This document shows, in pieces, positions 33,939-42,936 of a stretch of DNA of 64,000 nt (the first letter of the stretch is position 1; each line of letters begins with the position of its first letter). The stretch covers positions 24,637 to 88,636 of the forward strand of contig NZ_JAUFPK010000008.1 in assembly GCF_030409225.1 (NCBI RefSeq). Reading direction: 5' to 3'. The notes below the pieces were generated by a model, which saw nothing but the letters and a program-made list of their open reading frames with translations, was not told the DNA's origin and did no database searches. Source of the stretch: Aquisalimonas lutea. GTDB lineage: Bacteria; Pseudomonadota; Gammaproteobacteria; Nitrococcales; Aquisalimonadaceae. A program made the position numbers and the translations under genes.

Positions 33939-35720
33939 ATGGTTTCTCGGAGAGCCTTGCCGTTCTTGGCGTGGCTGCCGAGCGTCACGGTCCGCACGTT
34001 GTGGGCGGACCTTCTGGCTGGGCTCACGGGAGCGGTCATCGTTTTGCCCCAAGGCGTCGCCTATGCACTGATAGCCGGGCTACCGCCGCAGTATGGGTTG
34101 TATACGGCGATCGTGCCACCGGTTATCGCTGGCTTGTTCGGTTCGTCGCGACACTTGGTCTCAGGTCCTACTGCTGCGATCTCAATTGTCGTGTTCAGCG
34201 TCGTCAGCGGCGTTGTCTCACCGGATAGCCCGCAGTTCGTTCCGTACGTGCTCACCCTTACCTTCATGGCTGGCGCCATCCAGTTCATGCTCGGGTTGGC
34301 AAGAGTGGGCACGTTGGTGAACTTTATCTCGCACACGGTCGTGGTAGGATTTACGACCGGTGCGGCGGTGGTGATCGCCGTGAGTCAGCTGCGTCATTTC
34401 CTCGGCCTGGATGTCGGCAGCAGCGCTTCCTTCCCCGAGACCGTATCGACAGTGATGAGCGCCTTGCCCGCGACGAATCCGTGGGCGGTCGCCATCGGTG
34501 GGATCACGCTGATTACCGCAATGGCTGTGCGCTGGCTATGGCCGCGTTCGCCGGGGTTACTTATCGCCATGGTTGTCGGAAGCGTTGCGGGCACTGTCTT
34601 GGGCGCCGAGCGCTATGGTGTCGAGCGGGTTGGGGCTATTCCCGGCGAGCTCCCGGCGCCGTCATTCCATTTGCTCTCGCCGGAGGCAATGCCTGAACTC
34701 GCTTCAGGTGCGCTAGCGGTTGCGGTGATCGCGTTGATTGAGGCAGTGGCCATTGCCCGGGCCGTGGGGATGCGGTCCCGCCAGCGTATCGACGGCGACC
34801 AGGAGTTCATCGGTCAGGGGCTATCCAATATTGTCGGCAGCTTGTTCTCCTGCTATGCGGCGTCCGGGTCTTTCACACGCACAGGGGCGAACTATGAGGC
34901 TGGGGCTCGTACCCCGCTCGCTGCGGTCTTCGCGGCGTCGATCCTGCTTGTTGTTGTGCTTGCCGTACCCGGTGTGACGGCCTATCTACCAATGCCGGCG
35001 ATGGCTGCCGTGGTACTGGTCATCGCCTGGAATCTCGTAGATCTTGGGCGGTTGCGCCAGATTGTCAGTGTAAGCCGTGAAGAGACGGCGATTTTGGTCG
35101 TGACATTCCTGGCGACTCTGTTGCTGGATCTGGAGTTCGCTATTTACGCGGGTGTGCTTCTGTCTTTATTGCTGTTCCTCAAGCGTAGCGCCCGGCCCTA
35201 CATCGTTGCTGTGGCGCCAATGCACGGGCGGCCCGGCCGGCCGTTGCGGAACGCTGCCAAACGCGGTCTGGCGGAGTGCCCGCAAGTCAAAATTCTGCGC
35301 ATCGACGGCCCGCTGTTTTTCGGTTCGGCAGACCATCTACAGGGGCATCTTGGGCAGTTGACCGAGGCTGGCTACAGTCATGTGGTGCTTGAGGGCAGTG
35401 GCGTCGATTTTGTGGACGTTGCGGCCGCGGAGACGCTCGCACAGGAGGCAGAGCGTTTTCGCAGTCTCGGTGGCGGATTGTGGCTTTGTAGTTTCAAGGA
35501 ACCGGCGGGGGAATTACTACGTTATCGCGTCTTTCGAGACGCAATTGGCGCGAAATATATCCATGGCTCGCCGGACGACGCCATTGGAGCGATTTTTTCG
35601 GAGACTCCGCTGTGCAGTGAGTGTCGACAAGAGGACAGACGCTGTTGTCGGTTGATTGACGGTGCTCGTGAAAGCACGGACGAGCGGGTGACGAGGCAGC
35701 CGACACCTTATCTGCCGTAG
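33939..35720 (+). CDS. SulP-family anion permease with STAS domain
   Basis: A 593-residue SulP permease with 10-14 predicted membrane spans ('LAGLTGAVIVLPQGVAYALI' early signature) and a C-terminal STAS domain from about residue 440 ('KILRIDGPLFFGSADHLQ'). It imports sulfate, bicarbonate or a dicarboxylate; with a carboxylase in the same run, bicarbonate is an attractive guess but only that. The tail after STAS is unusual in holding four cysteines ('CSECRQEDRRCC'). GAGG 7 bases before ATG 33939 decides the start. Confidence 0.85.
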   Translation: MVSRRALPFLAWLPSVTVRTLWADLLAGLTGAVIVLPQGVAYALIAGLPPQYGLYTAIVPPVIAGLFGSSRHLVSGPTAAISIVVFSVVSGVVSPDSPQFVPYVLTLTFMAGAIQFMLGLARVGTLVNFISHTVVVGFTTGAAVVIAVSQLRHFLGLDVGSSASFPETVSTVMSALPATNPWAVAIGGITLITAMAVRWLWPRSPGLLIAMVVGSVAGTVLGAERYGVERVGAIPGELPAPSFHLLSPEAMPELASGALAVAVIALIEAVAIARAVGMRSRQRIDGDQEFIGQGLSNIVGSLFSCYAASGSFTRTGANYEAGARTPLAAVFAASILLVVVLAVPGVTAYLPMPAMAAVVLVIAWNLVDLGRLRQIVSVSREETAILVVTFLATLLLDLEFAIYAGVLLSLLLFLKRSARPYIVAVAPMHGRPGRPLRNAAKRGLAECPQVKILRIDGPLFFGSADHLQGHLGQLTEAGYSHVVLEGSGVDFVDVAAAETLAQEAERFRSLGGGLWLCSFKEPAGELLRYRVFRDAIGAKYIHGSPDDAIGAIFSETPLCSECRQEDRRCCRLIDGARESTDERVTRQPTPYLP

Positions 35721-35909
35721 GTGGCGTGTTAAGTCTAGACCTTAGTTACCACCATCTAGGCCTGTCTCGCCTGCACTACCTATGTCCGTAGCTGGAGTCG
35801 GAGCGTCGGACTGTGCCGACACTTGGAAGCTTCCCGCGTAGAACAACGGTCACGACCCTGTGACTCGCGAGGTAAATACTGCGCATGAGATAATGCGGAC
35901 GTCTGCATA

Positions 35910-35918
35910 TGTTATAAT
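35910..35918 (+). promoter_or_regulatory. Extended -10 promoter of the GntR gene
   Basis: TGTTATAAT (35910-35918) is an extended -10 element lying inside a CATAT-N6-ATATG palindrome (35907-35922). No -35 is visible. TATGTATAGG at 35918-35927 matches 9 of 10 bases with the site at 20187, suggesting autoregulation. Confidence 0.5.
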
Positions 35919-35948
35919 ATGTATAGGGATACAGTTAGGAGCGTAGCG

Positions 35949-36749
35949 GTGGAAGAAGTTAAAGAAGAGGCAGTAATTGATATCTCTTCAGAGTTGGATG
36001 CGGACAGCGCTGTCGCAGTCCATGAGCAGTTGTCCGAGGCCTTGCGAAGGGAGATTGAGAGCCAGAAAGCAGGCGCGAGGCTCCCTACAGAAAAGGAGCT
36101 TGTTGCGCGCTTTAACGTTAGCCGAAGTACTGTTCGGCGTGCGATAGAGACATTGGTGGACAAAGGGCTACTTGTCCGCCGCCAGGGAAAGGGTACATAC
36201 GTTGCGGGTAAGCGTCCCGTGCAAATGGTCGACAGGCTTGCCCCGTTTGTAGAGTCGTTCACAGCCTCGGGGCTAACGCCGATAGTGTCTCTGCTAGAGT
36301 ATACATGGTTTGCGGATTCAGATAGCGCTCCTGATCCTTTAGCAAAGCAGGAGGGGGGTATACTTTTTGTCCGGCGCCTTTATCGAGCAGAAGGCGTTCC
36401 CCACGCCATAGCAGAAATCTATGTGCCGGAGCGTTTTGGCCGATTCATGTCGCGAGCTGATGTGGAAGAGCACCCTATTTATCAGGTATTACAAGAGCGT
36501 GCGGGTAAAGAGCCACGTTACGCTAATATCACACTAACTTGTGTTGCGGCGAAACCGCATATTGCGTCACTTCTTGAACTCAATGAAGGAGACCTGATTC
36601 CTTGTCTTAAACGCGTTTCTTATGGTGATGATGGCGAAGTTCTTGAGGTCATGACTGCGCCGCTTCGACCGGATGCGTTTGAATTGCGGACCACCGTGGG
36701 CACGGATCACTCCCGCCCGGTTTCATTTACTTTTGGAACACAAAAGTGA
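35949..36749 (+). CDS. GntR/HutC-family transcriptional regulator (UTRA domain)
   Basis: A 266-residue regulator: wHTH 'LPTEKELVARFNVSRSTVRRAIE' split across residues 45-68, 'KGLLVRRQGKGTYV', then a UTRA ligand-binding domain with 'FVRRLYRAEGVPHAIAEIYVP'. GTG 35949 with AGGAG 7 bases upstream is preferred because the earlier ATG at 35919 lies within the promoter. It closes the catabolic block and is the probable repressor of the operons on either side of 20200, with a pathway acid as inducer. Confidence 0.85.
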   Translation: MEEVKEEAVIDISSELDADSAVAVHEQLSEALRREIESQKAGARLPTEKELVARFNVSRSTVRRAIETLVDKGLLVRRQGKGTYVAGKRPVQMVDRLAPFVESFTASGLTPIVSLLEYTWFADSDSAPDPLAKQEGGILFVRRLYRAEGVPHAIAEIYVPERFGRFMSRADVEEHPIYQVLQERAGKEPRYANITLTCVAAKPHIASLLELNEGDLIPCLKRVSYGDDGEVLEVMTAPLRPDAFELRTTVGTDHSRPVSFTFGTQK

Positions 36750-37011
36750 AGCACTCCATTGCGTAAATCTCCAATAAGTTATCGAGGGGCACCGAGACCG
36801 TCCTTTTGAGAGCACGATTGTTGGTGCGTCAGGAAACACAGTCATCCGGATGCCTGTTAGCGATGATCCAGAGACGGCCGACTGCTGCCGGAAGCGGTGT
36901 GATTGTCCGTCGCGTCGTGAGGACGACCCTCGATGGCAATCTCCGGCCATCAGCGAATACCACACAACGATTATCAGAGCACGTCCACCTAGCTCGTGAC
37001 ATGCCTCAGCT
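36750..37011. other. Non-coding gap before the IS1595 element
   Basis: No frame with a ribosome site or family likeness is seen in these 262 bases. The stretch is the left flank of the transposon and may be the tail of a disrupted gene, but nothing joins convincingly to the fragment at 38058-38257. Confidence 0.4.
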
Positions 37012-38057
37012 GGCTCTGTTCAATTTAAAGGTTGATCGCCTGTCGTCCCATTGCCGAGGCCACGATTTCGTCCGCGTCGATGCCCTGAGGCTTCCAGCTC
37101 ATCAAGCGCATCCAGGCCAGATAGTTCGATAGATACTTCGTAGCGATGCCGCGAAGGCCGTAGAGAATCCAGCCTTGGAGTCGGCCGTGGTAGTTGTTGA
37201 CGTTCTGCACATGGAAGCCGCCGTCGCGCACGTGGCCGTGATAGCTGGCGACGAAGTGCTTGGTGGTGATGCCCAACCTCTCACCGACACGCTCATAGGC
37301 GGAGTGGCCGTCAGTGCAGACAACTGTATCCGTATCCTTCACAACAGGCGCGAGTGCCTTACTGATCTCGACACCCGAGACGCGCTCCAACACGCGATCT
37401 GTCGTGAATGGCTGCCCGCGCACGCGCCCGACGAGAACAGGAACCCATTTGTCGTTACTACGGCCACCGCCGCCTTGTCCGCCGCCACGCCGGCGCGGCG
37501 CACGCGCCATCTTGCGTGACCCCTTCTGCGAGCGCCGGAAGTAGGTCTCGTCAACTTCCAGAAGGCCAGAGACTTGTTCGGGCTGGTGCTCGACCGCGTT
37601 TTCCAGAAAGCGGTGGCGCCAGCGGAACGCCTTGTCGATGGTCATCCCGAGTTCCCGGGCGGTGGCGCGGATGGTCATGCCTTGGCGCATGCAGTCCGCA
37701 TACGCAGCGAACAACTCCTTGTCGCGCAGCCGGGACAGCGGCGTGCCCGTGGTGGCGTTCGACGTCTTGCCGCAGTCCCGGCACAGCCAGCGCTGGAGTC
37801 CACGGCGACGGCCGTTGCGCACAACCCGTTCACTCTCGCAGTGAGCGCATACCGGCGGCTTCGCGGCTTCAATCACAGCGAGGCTCGACCCCGCGCCCTG
37901 ACCCTGGGTCAGCGTCTCGCGCAGGCGCCTGCTTTGTGTCGGGGTCAGGCTCTCGACCGAGGAAAGCAATTCTTTGAATTTCTTGGGATCCATAGACACT
38001 CAGGCCGTTGCGGGGAACGGTGCACTGTACCAATCAACCTCCAAATTGAACAGAGCC
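37012..38057. mobile_element. IS1595-family insertion sequence, complete
   Basis: A 1046-base element bounded by 25-base inverted repeats (GGCTCTGTTCAATTT then AA or GG then AGGTTGAT, 37012-37036 and complement 38033-38057; 23 of 25 match). It contains one transposase gene. The 8 bases on each side differ, so no target duplication is left, which points to rearrangement after insertion. Confidence 0.88.
37025..37999 (-). CDS. IS1595-family transposase (ISXO2-like)
   Basis: A 324-residue transposase. It has an N-terminal zinc ribbon (CAHC and CRDCGK, residues 51-76), a helix-turn-helix ('TIRATARELGMTIDKAFRW'), and the ISXO2-like catalytic core with 'LEVDETYF', 'CTDGHSAYER' and a third-position asparagine region 'NNYHGRLQGW' typical of the DDN group. 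It appears intact and fills the element. Confidence 0.92.
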   Translation of the reverse strand: MSMDPKKFKELLSSVESLTPTQSRRLRETLTQGQGAGSSLAVIEAAKPPVCAHCESERVVRNGRRRGLQRWLCRDCGKTSNATTGTPLSRLRDKELFAAYADCMRQGMTIRATARELGMTIDKAFRWRHRFLENAVEHQPEQVSGLLEVDETYFRRSQKGSRKMARAPRRRGGGQGGGGRSNDKWVPVLVGRVRGQPFTTDRVLERVSGVEISKALAPVVKDTDTVVCTDGHSAYERVGERLGITTKHFVASYHGHVRDGGFHVQNVNNYHGRLQGWILYGLRGIATKYLSNYLAWMRLMSWKPQGIDADEIVASAMGRQAINL

Positions 38058-38257
38058 GCGCGATCAGCCGCAATTATAATTTCAGCGCAATCGATCTTAT
38101 CAGCCTTGATGCGGCTAATCTTCAGTTCGCTCTCAACTTCCTCTGCGGCAAAGGCGCCCTGATGAAGCATCCTGCAGATTTGCCCGGAGTACCAGAGGAT
38201 CTACTGGATCGGATTGAAGCGCTTCATAGGCAGTGGGCTAGCGTCTCGGCACTTTAA
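38058..38257 (+). pseudogene. C-terminal fragment of an unidentified gene between two transposons
   Basis: The frame from the IS1595 right end to the stop at 38257 encodes about 66 residues that look protein-like ('LISLDAANLQFALNFLCGKG', 'GVPEDLLDRIEALHRQWAS'). It has no start of its own. It is most simply the 3' end of a gene cut by the IS1595 insertion; the family is not recognised. Confidence 0.4.
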
Positions 38258-38330
38258 CCAACGCCGGCGGGTTCTACCCCGTTTGCACGGACACATCCAT
38301 TAAGGCCCAATGCGGGCTGGGAGGTGTCTG

Positions 38331-38618
38331 ATGGCGAAACGCACGAAGTACTCGGCGGAGTTCAAGCGCGAGGCGGTGGAGCTGGTCAAGCGGTCGGATG
38401 TCTCCACGAGTCAGGTGGCCCGAGAGCTGGGGATCGACGGCAACATGCTCTCGCGTTGGCGCCGCGAGCATGAGAGGGATCACTCGACTGCGTTCCAGGG
38501 CCAAGGCAGTCCCCGCGACGAGGAGGTTGCCGAGCTGCGGCGCGAGCTGGCGCGAGTCAGGAAGGAACGTGATTTTTTAAAGGACGCGGCAGCGTTCTTC
38601 GCGAAGGAATCGAAGTGA
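38331..38618 (+). CDS. IS3-family OrfA
   Basis: A 95-residue OrfA with the transposase helix-turn-helix ('SAEFKREAVELVKRSDVSTS', residues 7-26; 'ELGIDGNMLSRWRRE') and a leucine-zipper end ('LRRELARVRKERDFLKDAA'). GGGAGG stands 6 bases before ATG 38331. A TTTTTTA run near 38573 is a candidate -1 slip site for OrfAB fusion, as IS3 elements use. The C-terminus overlaps orfB by 4 bases. Confidence 0.85.
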   Translation: MAKRTKYSAEFKREAVELVKRSDVSTSQVARELGIDGNMLSRWRREHERDHSTAFQGQGSPRDEEVAELRRELARVRKERDFLKDAAAFFAKESK

Positions 38619-39686
38619 GATTCCGGGCGATTGATCGTTGCCGCAGCGCGTATCCAGTGCGCCTGATGTGTCGATGCCTCAATGTCTCGCCGAGCGGGTA
38701 TTACGCCTGGGCGAAGCGCCCGATGAGTCCGGGGCAAGCGGACAATCAACGGCTTTCGAAGCGTATCGAGGCGCTCCACGAGGAAAGTGACGGCGTGCTT
38801 GGCAGTCCGCGGATCTGGGAGGCACTGCGTTACGAAGGCGAAGGCTGTGGCCATAACCGTGTCGCCCGATTGATGCGGGCCAAAGGGCTACGAGGGATCC
38901 CGCAGCGTCGACGGTGGAACCGGAAGAAGGCAGGTGCGCGTCCTGACGGCATCGGCAACCACTTGGGGCGGGATTTCGCCGCCGATGCTCCCAACACCAA
39001 GTGGGTGACCGATATCACCTACCGTGTGCCTCGTCCCTTGAGGCCTTGGAGAGAAGGCGGAAGGGGCACGAGCATGACTGGAATTCCGCTGTGCAACCCA
39101 GGGAAGGGGCGACGCAGCGGGCTGCCCTTCGCTGCGGGAGGGCATGAGCCGAAGCGGCGGTGACCTGCTGTGCACTGGCAGGGTGACGTAACCCGTGGGA
39201 AACGGGGTGTGAGGCGAAGCCGTTACGCCAAGATGCACCTCCAGGCTGAGTACCGAGAGGTTGAGGAACACGAACCGATTGATCCGCGTCTATGGGCTGA
39301 ACATGTCGCCACCACCTACACGGCTTAGCAGGTGGTGTCCGTATCGGGCTGGGTTGATAAGTAGGCGACCCCGTCCCTTCCGTCCGGGTACAGGTATGGC
39401 ACGGGCGGTCGGCCACGGCAAGAGCGCAGCTACTCCGTGGCGTAGGGACCGACTTGCGGCAAGCAAGGGCAAAGACTGTGATCGGCAACCTCCTCGGTGC
39501 GTTCGAGTCCAGCATGTCAACGAGGGAAGGCTTGCACGGGATGCCAAGGGAGTGCGCCCCCGATGCCCGGCAAGCTGGCGGAGCCTCCGTAGTAGTCTGC
39601 GGCGGGGAGAGCCCGCTACATGGCGAAGGGGGGCAGTTCAAGTGGCTTGCTCGGCTGATTACCTGACAGTAGTGAGGTGAAGACCT

Positions 39687-41213
39687 TTGATAATCAGGGA
39701 AATGCAGAGCAAGTTGGCGACCTGGTCAGCCGCCGATCCGCATCGGCGCGTTGATCGATTGTTGCGACTGATTGCTCAGCGTGACTGGCTCCGGGCGGCT
39801 GCAGAGAGGACGCTGTCGTCGCCGGGAGCGAAGACCGCGGGTGTCGACGGGATGGATCGGCAACGCCTGGAGCGGCATCTCAGCCATCATCTGGACGTGA
39901 TCCGCTCCGAGCTGTTGGCGGGCACCTATGTGCCCCAGCCAGCACGCCGTACCTATCTGCGCAAAGCCAACGGTAAACAGCGTCCGCTGGGGATTCCGAC
40001 CTTGCGTGATCGGATCGTCCAGCGCGCCATGCTCATGGCCATGGAGCCAATCTGGGAGAACGACTTTCATCGCCTCTCCTATGGCTTTCGCCCGGAGCGC
40101 AGCGTGCATCACGCAATCCGAACCGTGAAGCTGCAACTGACGGACGGATCGACCACGGCCGGCCGATGGGTCATCGAGGGTGACTTGGCCAGCTACTTCG
40201 ACACCGTCCATCACCGCAAGCTGATGCGGAGTGTACGCAAGCGAATCAGTGATCGGCGATTCCTTGTGCTTTTGTGGCGGTTCATCAAGGCGGGACACGT
40301 GGATCAAGGACTCTTCCATGCCGCCCATGATGGAGTGCCGCAAGGGGGTGTGCTCTCGCCGCTGCTGTCGAACATCATGCTCAACGAGTTCGATCAGTGG
40401 CTGGATCGGCGTTACCTCGGAAAGAAAGCACGACAGGATCGCTGGGTGTGGAACGCCAGCATCCAACGCCAACGCCCGATCGCTATCCGGGAAGCTCGGC
40501 AATGGCGACCTGGGGTGGCGTACTGCCGGTACGCTGACGACTTCGTCATCGTCGTCAAGGGCACCAAGGCGCAGGCCCAGGCCATTCGCGAAAAGTGCCG
40601 ACAGTTCCTGGAAGAAGACCTGTCGCTGACGCTGAATATGGAGAAAACCCATATCACGCACGTCAACGACGGCTTTGTCTTCCTCGGACACCGGATCATT
40701 CGCAAACGGGGGCCTGCTGGCACCATACGCCCGGTCACATCGATCCCCAGAGACAAGCTCAGGGACTTCGCGGCGTCGCTCGCGAAGGAGCTGTCTGGCA
40801 ATCATGACGAGAACCGAATCGACCTGGTGGATCGCCTGAATCGCCGATTGGCGGGGTGGGCGAACTTCTACCAGTTCACCGACTACACCGCGATGACGTA
40901 CAGGAAACTCGACGGGGTCGTGTTCTGGCGCCTCGCTCACTGGCTTGCCCGGAAGTATCGCACCACCATCAGGTCTCTGATGAAGCGCTCCTTCCGGCGG
41001 CCACCGGAGGGCGGCGCCAAGACCTGGCACTTCTTCGGGCCCAACCGCAACGGGACATTCTGCGCGGTTGCCCTGCGACGTCTCGTCAGCAGTCGAAAAG
41101 GCCGATTCCGGTGGCGGGTTCCGGAGACGAACCCGTATCTCCCGCGGGAGGTGGAACGCAACACGGTCACCTCCCGGTATCGCGACGTCGCCTTGGCCAT
41201 GGGTCACGCTTGA
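39687..41213 (+). CDS. ltrA: Group II intron-encoded reverse transcriptase/maturase
   Basis: A 508-residue LtrA-type protein. RT blocks run from about residue 55 ('KTAGVDGMD', 'YRRPERSVHHAI'-like fingers as 'GFRPERSVHHAIR') through the catalytic 'CRYADDFVIV' near 280 and the thumb; the maturase X domain follows ('LNRRLAGWANFYQFTDY'). No HNH endonuclease CxxC pairs are seen at the C-terminus, so it belongs to the endonuclease-lacking kinds. TTG 39687 with GAGG 8 bases upstream is the likely start; ATG 39702 has too short a spacing. It probably splices and mobilises the host intron. Confidence 0.88.
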   Translation: MIIREMQSKLATWSAADPHRRVDRLLRLIAQRDWLRAAAERTLSSPGAKTAGVDGMDRQRLERHLSHHLDVIRSELLAGTYVPQPARRTYLRKANGKQRPLGIPTLRDRIVQRAMLMAMEPIWENDFHRLSYGFRPERSVHHAIRTVKLQLTDGSTTAGRWVIEGDLASYFDTVHHRKLMRSVRKRISDRRFLVLLWRFIKAGHVDQGLFHAAHDGVPQGGVLSPLLSNIMLNEFDQWLDRRYLGKKARQDRWVWNASIQRQRPIAIREARQWRPGVAYCRYADDFVIVVKGTKAQAQAIREKCRQFLEEDLSLTLNMEKTHITHVNDGFVFLGHRIIRKRGPAGTIRPVTSIPRDKLRDFAASLAKELSGNHDENRIDLVDRLNRRLAGWANFYQFTDYTAMTYRKLDGVVFWRLAHWLARKYRTTIRSLMKRSFRRPPEGGAKTWHFFGPNRNGTFCAVALRRLVSSRKGRFRWRVPETNPYLPREVERNTVTSRYRDVALAMGHA

Positions 41214-41218
41214 ATGGA

Positions 41219-41252
41219 GAGCCGTATGCGCTGAAAGGCGCACGTACGGTTC
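41219..41252 (+). ncRNA. Group II intron domain V
   Basis: GAGCCGTATGCGC and GCGCACGTACGGTTC form the 34-base hairpin with a GAAA tetraloop and the two-base bulge typical of domain V, the catalytic heart of the ribozyme. It starts 6 bases after the maturase stop codon. Confidence 0.88.
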
Positions 41253-41484
41253 GGAGAGGAGAAGCAGGGAAATAGTCCGACTACGCCCTGCTTCTTACTC
41301 TACTGCGCACCGCTGAGAACTGGCTGTATCTGGCGGTGGTGCTCGATCTGTGGAATCAGGTGGTCGTGGGCTGGTCGATGAGTCATCGCCAGGACCGGCA
41401 GCTCGTCCTCCAGGCGGTCCTGATGGCTTCTTGGCAACGTGACAGCCATGACCCGGTGGTCTTACATTCGGACCGCGGCTGCCA

Positions 41485-42936
41485 GGTTAGGTTCAAGGAG
41501 TCGTCGCAACACTGGCTTATTGTGCCAAGGATAGTAGCTCATCGAGCGCCTCAGCAGGCGTTCTCCAGCCAAGTGTTTTTCGAGGCCTGCAGTTGAGCGT
41601 TGCCGCGACGGCGTCGAGTTCTTGTTCAGAGTACCTGCTGATGTCGGTTCCCTTGGGGAAGTACTGGCGCAACAACCCGTTTGTGTTCTCGTTGCTTCCC
41701 CGCTGCCAAGGGCTTCTCGGGTCGCAAAAATAGATTGCCACACCGGCATCGATCCGGAGTTGTGCATGTTGGGCCAACTCTGCGCCTTGATCCCAGGTCA
41801 GCGATTTGCGGAGTTGCCCCGGCAGCGCCACGATCTTCGTGGCGATGGCATTGCGGACAGCCTTGGCACCGCGACCGGCCAACGCCGGCCCGTTTTTAAC
41901 GCCACCGCCGCGGACATGACCGGGCATGGGTGGCAGATGAAGCAGCATCGTGAACCGGGTCATGCGCTCGACTAAGGTACCGATGGCGGAGCTGTTCAGC
42001 CCGAGGACGAGGTTCCCCTCCCAGTGGCCGGGGACAGCACGGTCGGAAGCTTCGGCCGGGCGCTCGCTGATCATCACCTCCGGGGTGATGAAGTTCTTGC
42101 CGCGTTGCCTTGTCCTGGCGCGTGGCACCCGCAACGCTCGCCCAGTACGCAGGCACGCGGAGAGCTCGCGTCGTAGCGCACCGCGGCCCTGGACGTAGAG
42201 TGCCTGATAGATCGCCTCATGAGACATCCGCATGGTCTCATCCAACGGGAAGTCGATCCGCAGTCGCTGACTGATCTGCTCCGGACTCCAACAGGTACCC
42301 CATCGCCGGTCTGCTCGACGACCATGACGCCGCCCTCTCCATGGCACATTGGGACCAGGAATGGGTTTGCCGTCCGCATCGGTGACGACCCCCGCGAGCC
42401 GCGCTTGCACGAAATCTCGCAACCGCTCGTTGTCAGCGAGCTTAGCCGTCTTGGGCCGCTTTGCCGCCCGCTCTGCCTTCCACTGCGCGACCGTGGCCCG
42501 ATATTTCAACGTACCGCCGCGAGTCTCTGCATTACGCCGCAGCTCGCGTGAGATCGTCCCGGGCGATCGGCCCAGCCGGCGTGCAATCTCGCGAACACCA
42601 AGCTGCTCGGCTTTCAATAGCGCCAGCTCCTCGCGTTCAGTGAATGACAGGTACCGCCCCGAGTGCGGTGCCAAACTGATCGGTGCCATCCCGCCTGCCT
42701 CACGAAACCAACGTGGACCCAGCGGCTGCGACACACCGCACGCCAAAGCCGCGCCCTCACTCGGCAGGCCGTCGGCGATGTACTTCCAGAATGCCTGTTT
42801 TGTCTCCCGCTGATTGACGCCCGGTCGGCCCGGCGAGTGCATTGGCGCTCGCCCTGTTTGTTCCGCTGCCCAACCCCTTGGTCGTCCCATGCAACACCTC
42901 CAACTTCGAGATGTTGCGACGACCGATTGAATTCGC
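41485..42936. mobile_element. IS30-family insertion sequence inside IS3 orfB
   Basis: Terminal inverted repeats share TTCAA and GTCGTCGCAACA (41492-41512 and complement 42912-42932). Flanking CCA at 41482-41484 and 42937-42939 is a possible 3-base target duplication, and joining the flanks restores the orfB frame with 'GCQFTSDEY'. The exact outer ends are uncertain by 2-3 bases. Confidence 0.82.
41517..42890 (-). CDS. IS30-family transposase
   Basis: A 457-residue transposase with the IS30 HTH ('LSFTEREELALLKAEQLGVRE', residues 80-100; 'ARRLGRSPGTISRELRRN') and DDE core ('GHWEGNLVLG', 'LTWDQGAELAQH', 'SPWQRGSNENTNGLLRQYFPKG'). GGAGG 6 bases before ATG 42890 decides the start, which makes it longer at the N-terminus than classic IS30 transposases. 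It appears intact and is transcribed against the IS3 genes. Confidence 0.92.
   Translation of the reverse strand: MGRPRGWAAEQTGRAPMHSPGRPGVNQRETKQAFWKYIADGLPSEGAALACGVSQPLGPRWFREAGGMAPISLAPHSGRYLSFTEREELALLKAEQLGVREIARRLGRSPGTISRELRRNAETRGGTLKYRATVAQWKAERAAKRPKTAKLADNERLRDFVQARLAGVVTDADGKPIPGPNVPWRGRRHGRRADRRWGTCWSPEQISQRLRIDFPLDETMRMSHEAIYQALYVQGRGALRRELSACLRTGRALRVPRARTRQRGKNFITPEVMISERPAEASDRAVPGHWEGNLVLGLNSSAIGTLVERMTRFTMLLHLPPMPGHVRGGGVKNGPALAGRGAKAVRNAIATKIVALPGQLRKSLTWDQGAELAQHAQLRIDAGVAIYFCDPRSPWQRGSNENTNGLLRQYFPKGTDISRYSEQELDAVAATLNCRPRKTLGWRTPAEALDELLSLAQ

Larger units (their letters stand above)
39024..41303 (+). mobile_element. Group II intron, 2280 bases
   Basis: The 5' boundary GTGTGCC at 39024 fits the GUGYG start. 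A domain V hairpin lies at 41219-41252, followed by a domain VI stem, and the intron ends ...CTAC at 41303. Exon joining ACCTACC|TGCGCACC gives D-I-T-Y-L-R-T-A-E in orfB, an exact in-frame repair. The reverse transcriptase gene lies in domain IV. AGTAGG at 39359-39364 pairs with five of six bases of the 5' exon end and could be EBS1. Confidence 0.88.

Noticed and set aside
37004..38065. 8-base target duplication of the IS1595 element
   Set aside because: CCTCAGCT on the left and GCGCGATC on the right do not match.
39687..41213. Retron, diversity-generating or abortive-infection reverse transcriptase
   Set aside because: Domain V RNA, a GTGTG 5' boundary, the maturase X domain and exact exon repair identify a group II intron.
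39726..41243. 505-residue open frame on the - strand
   Set aside because: Antisense of the intron maturase gene; no recognisable protein.
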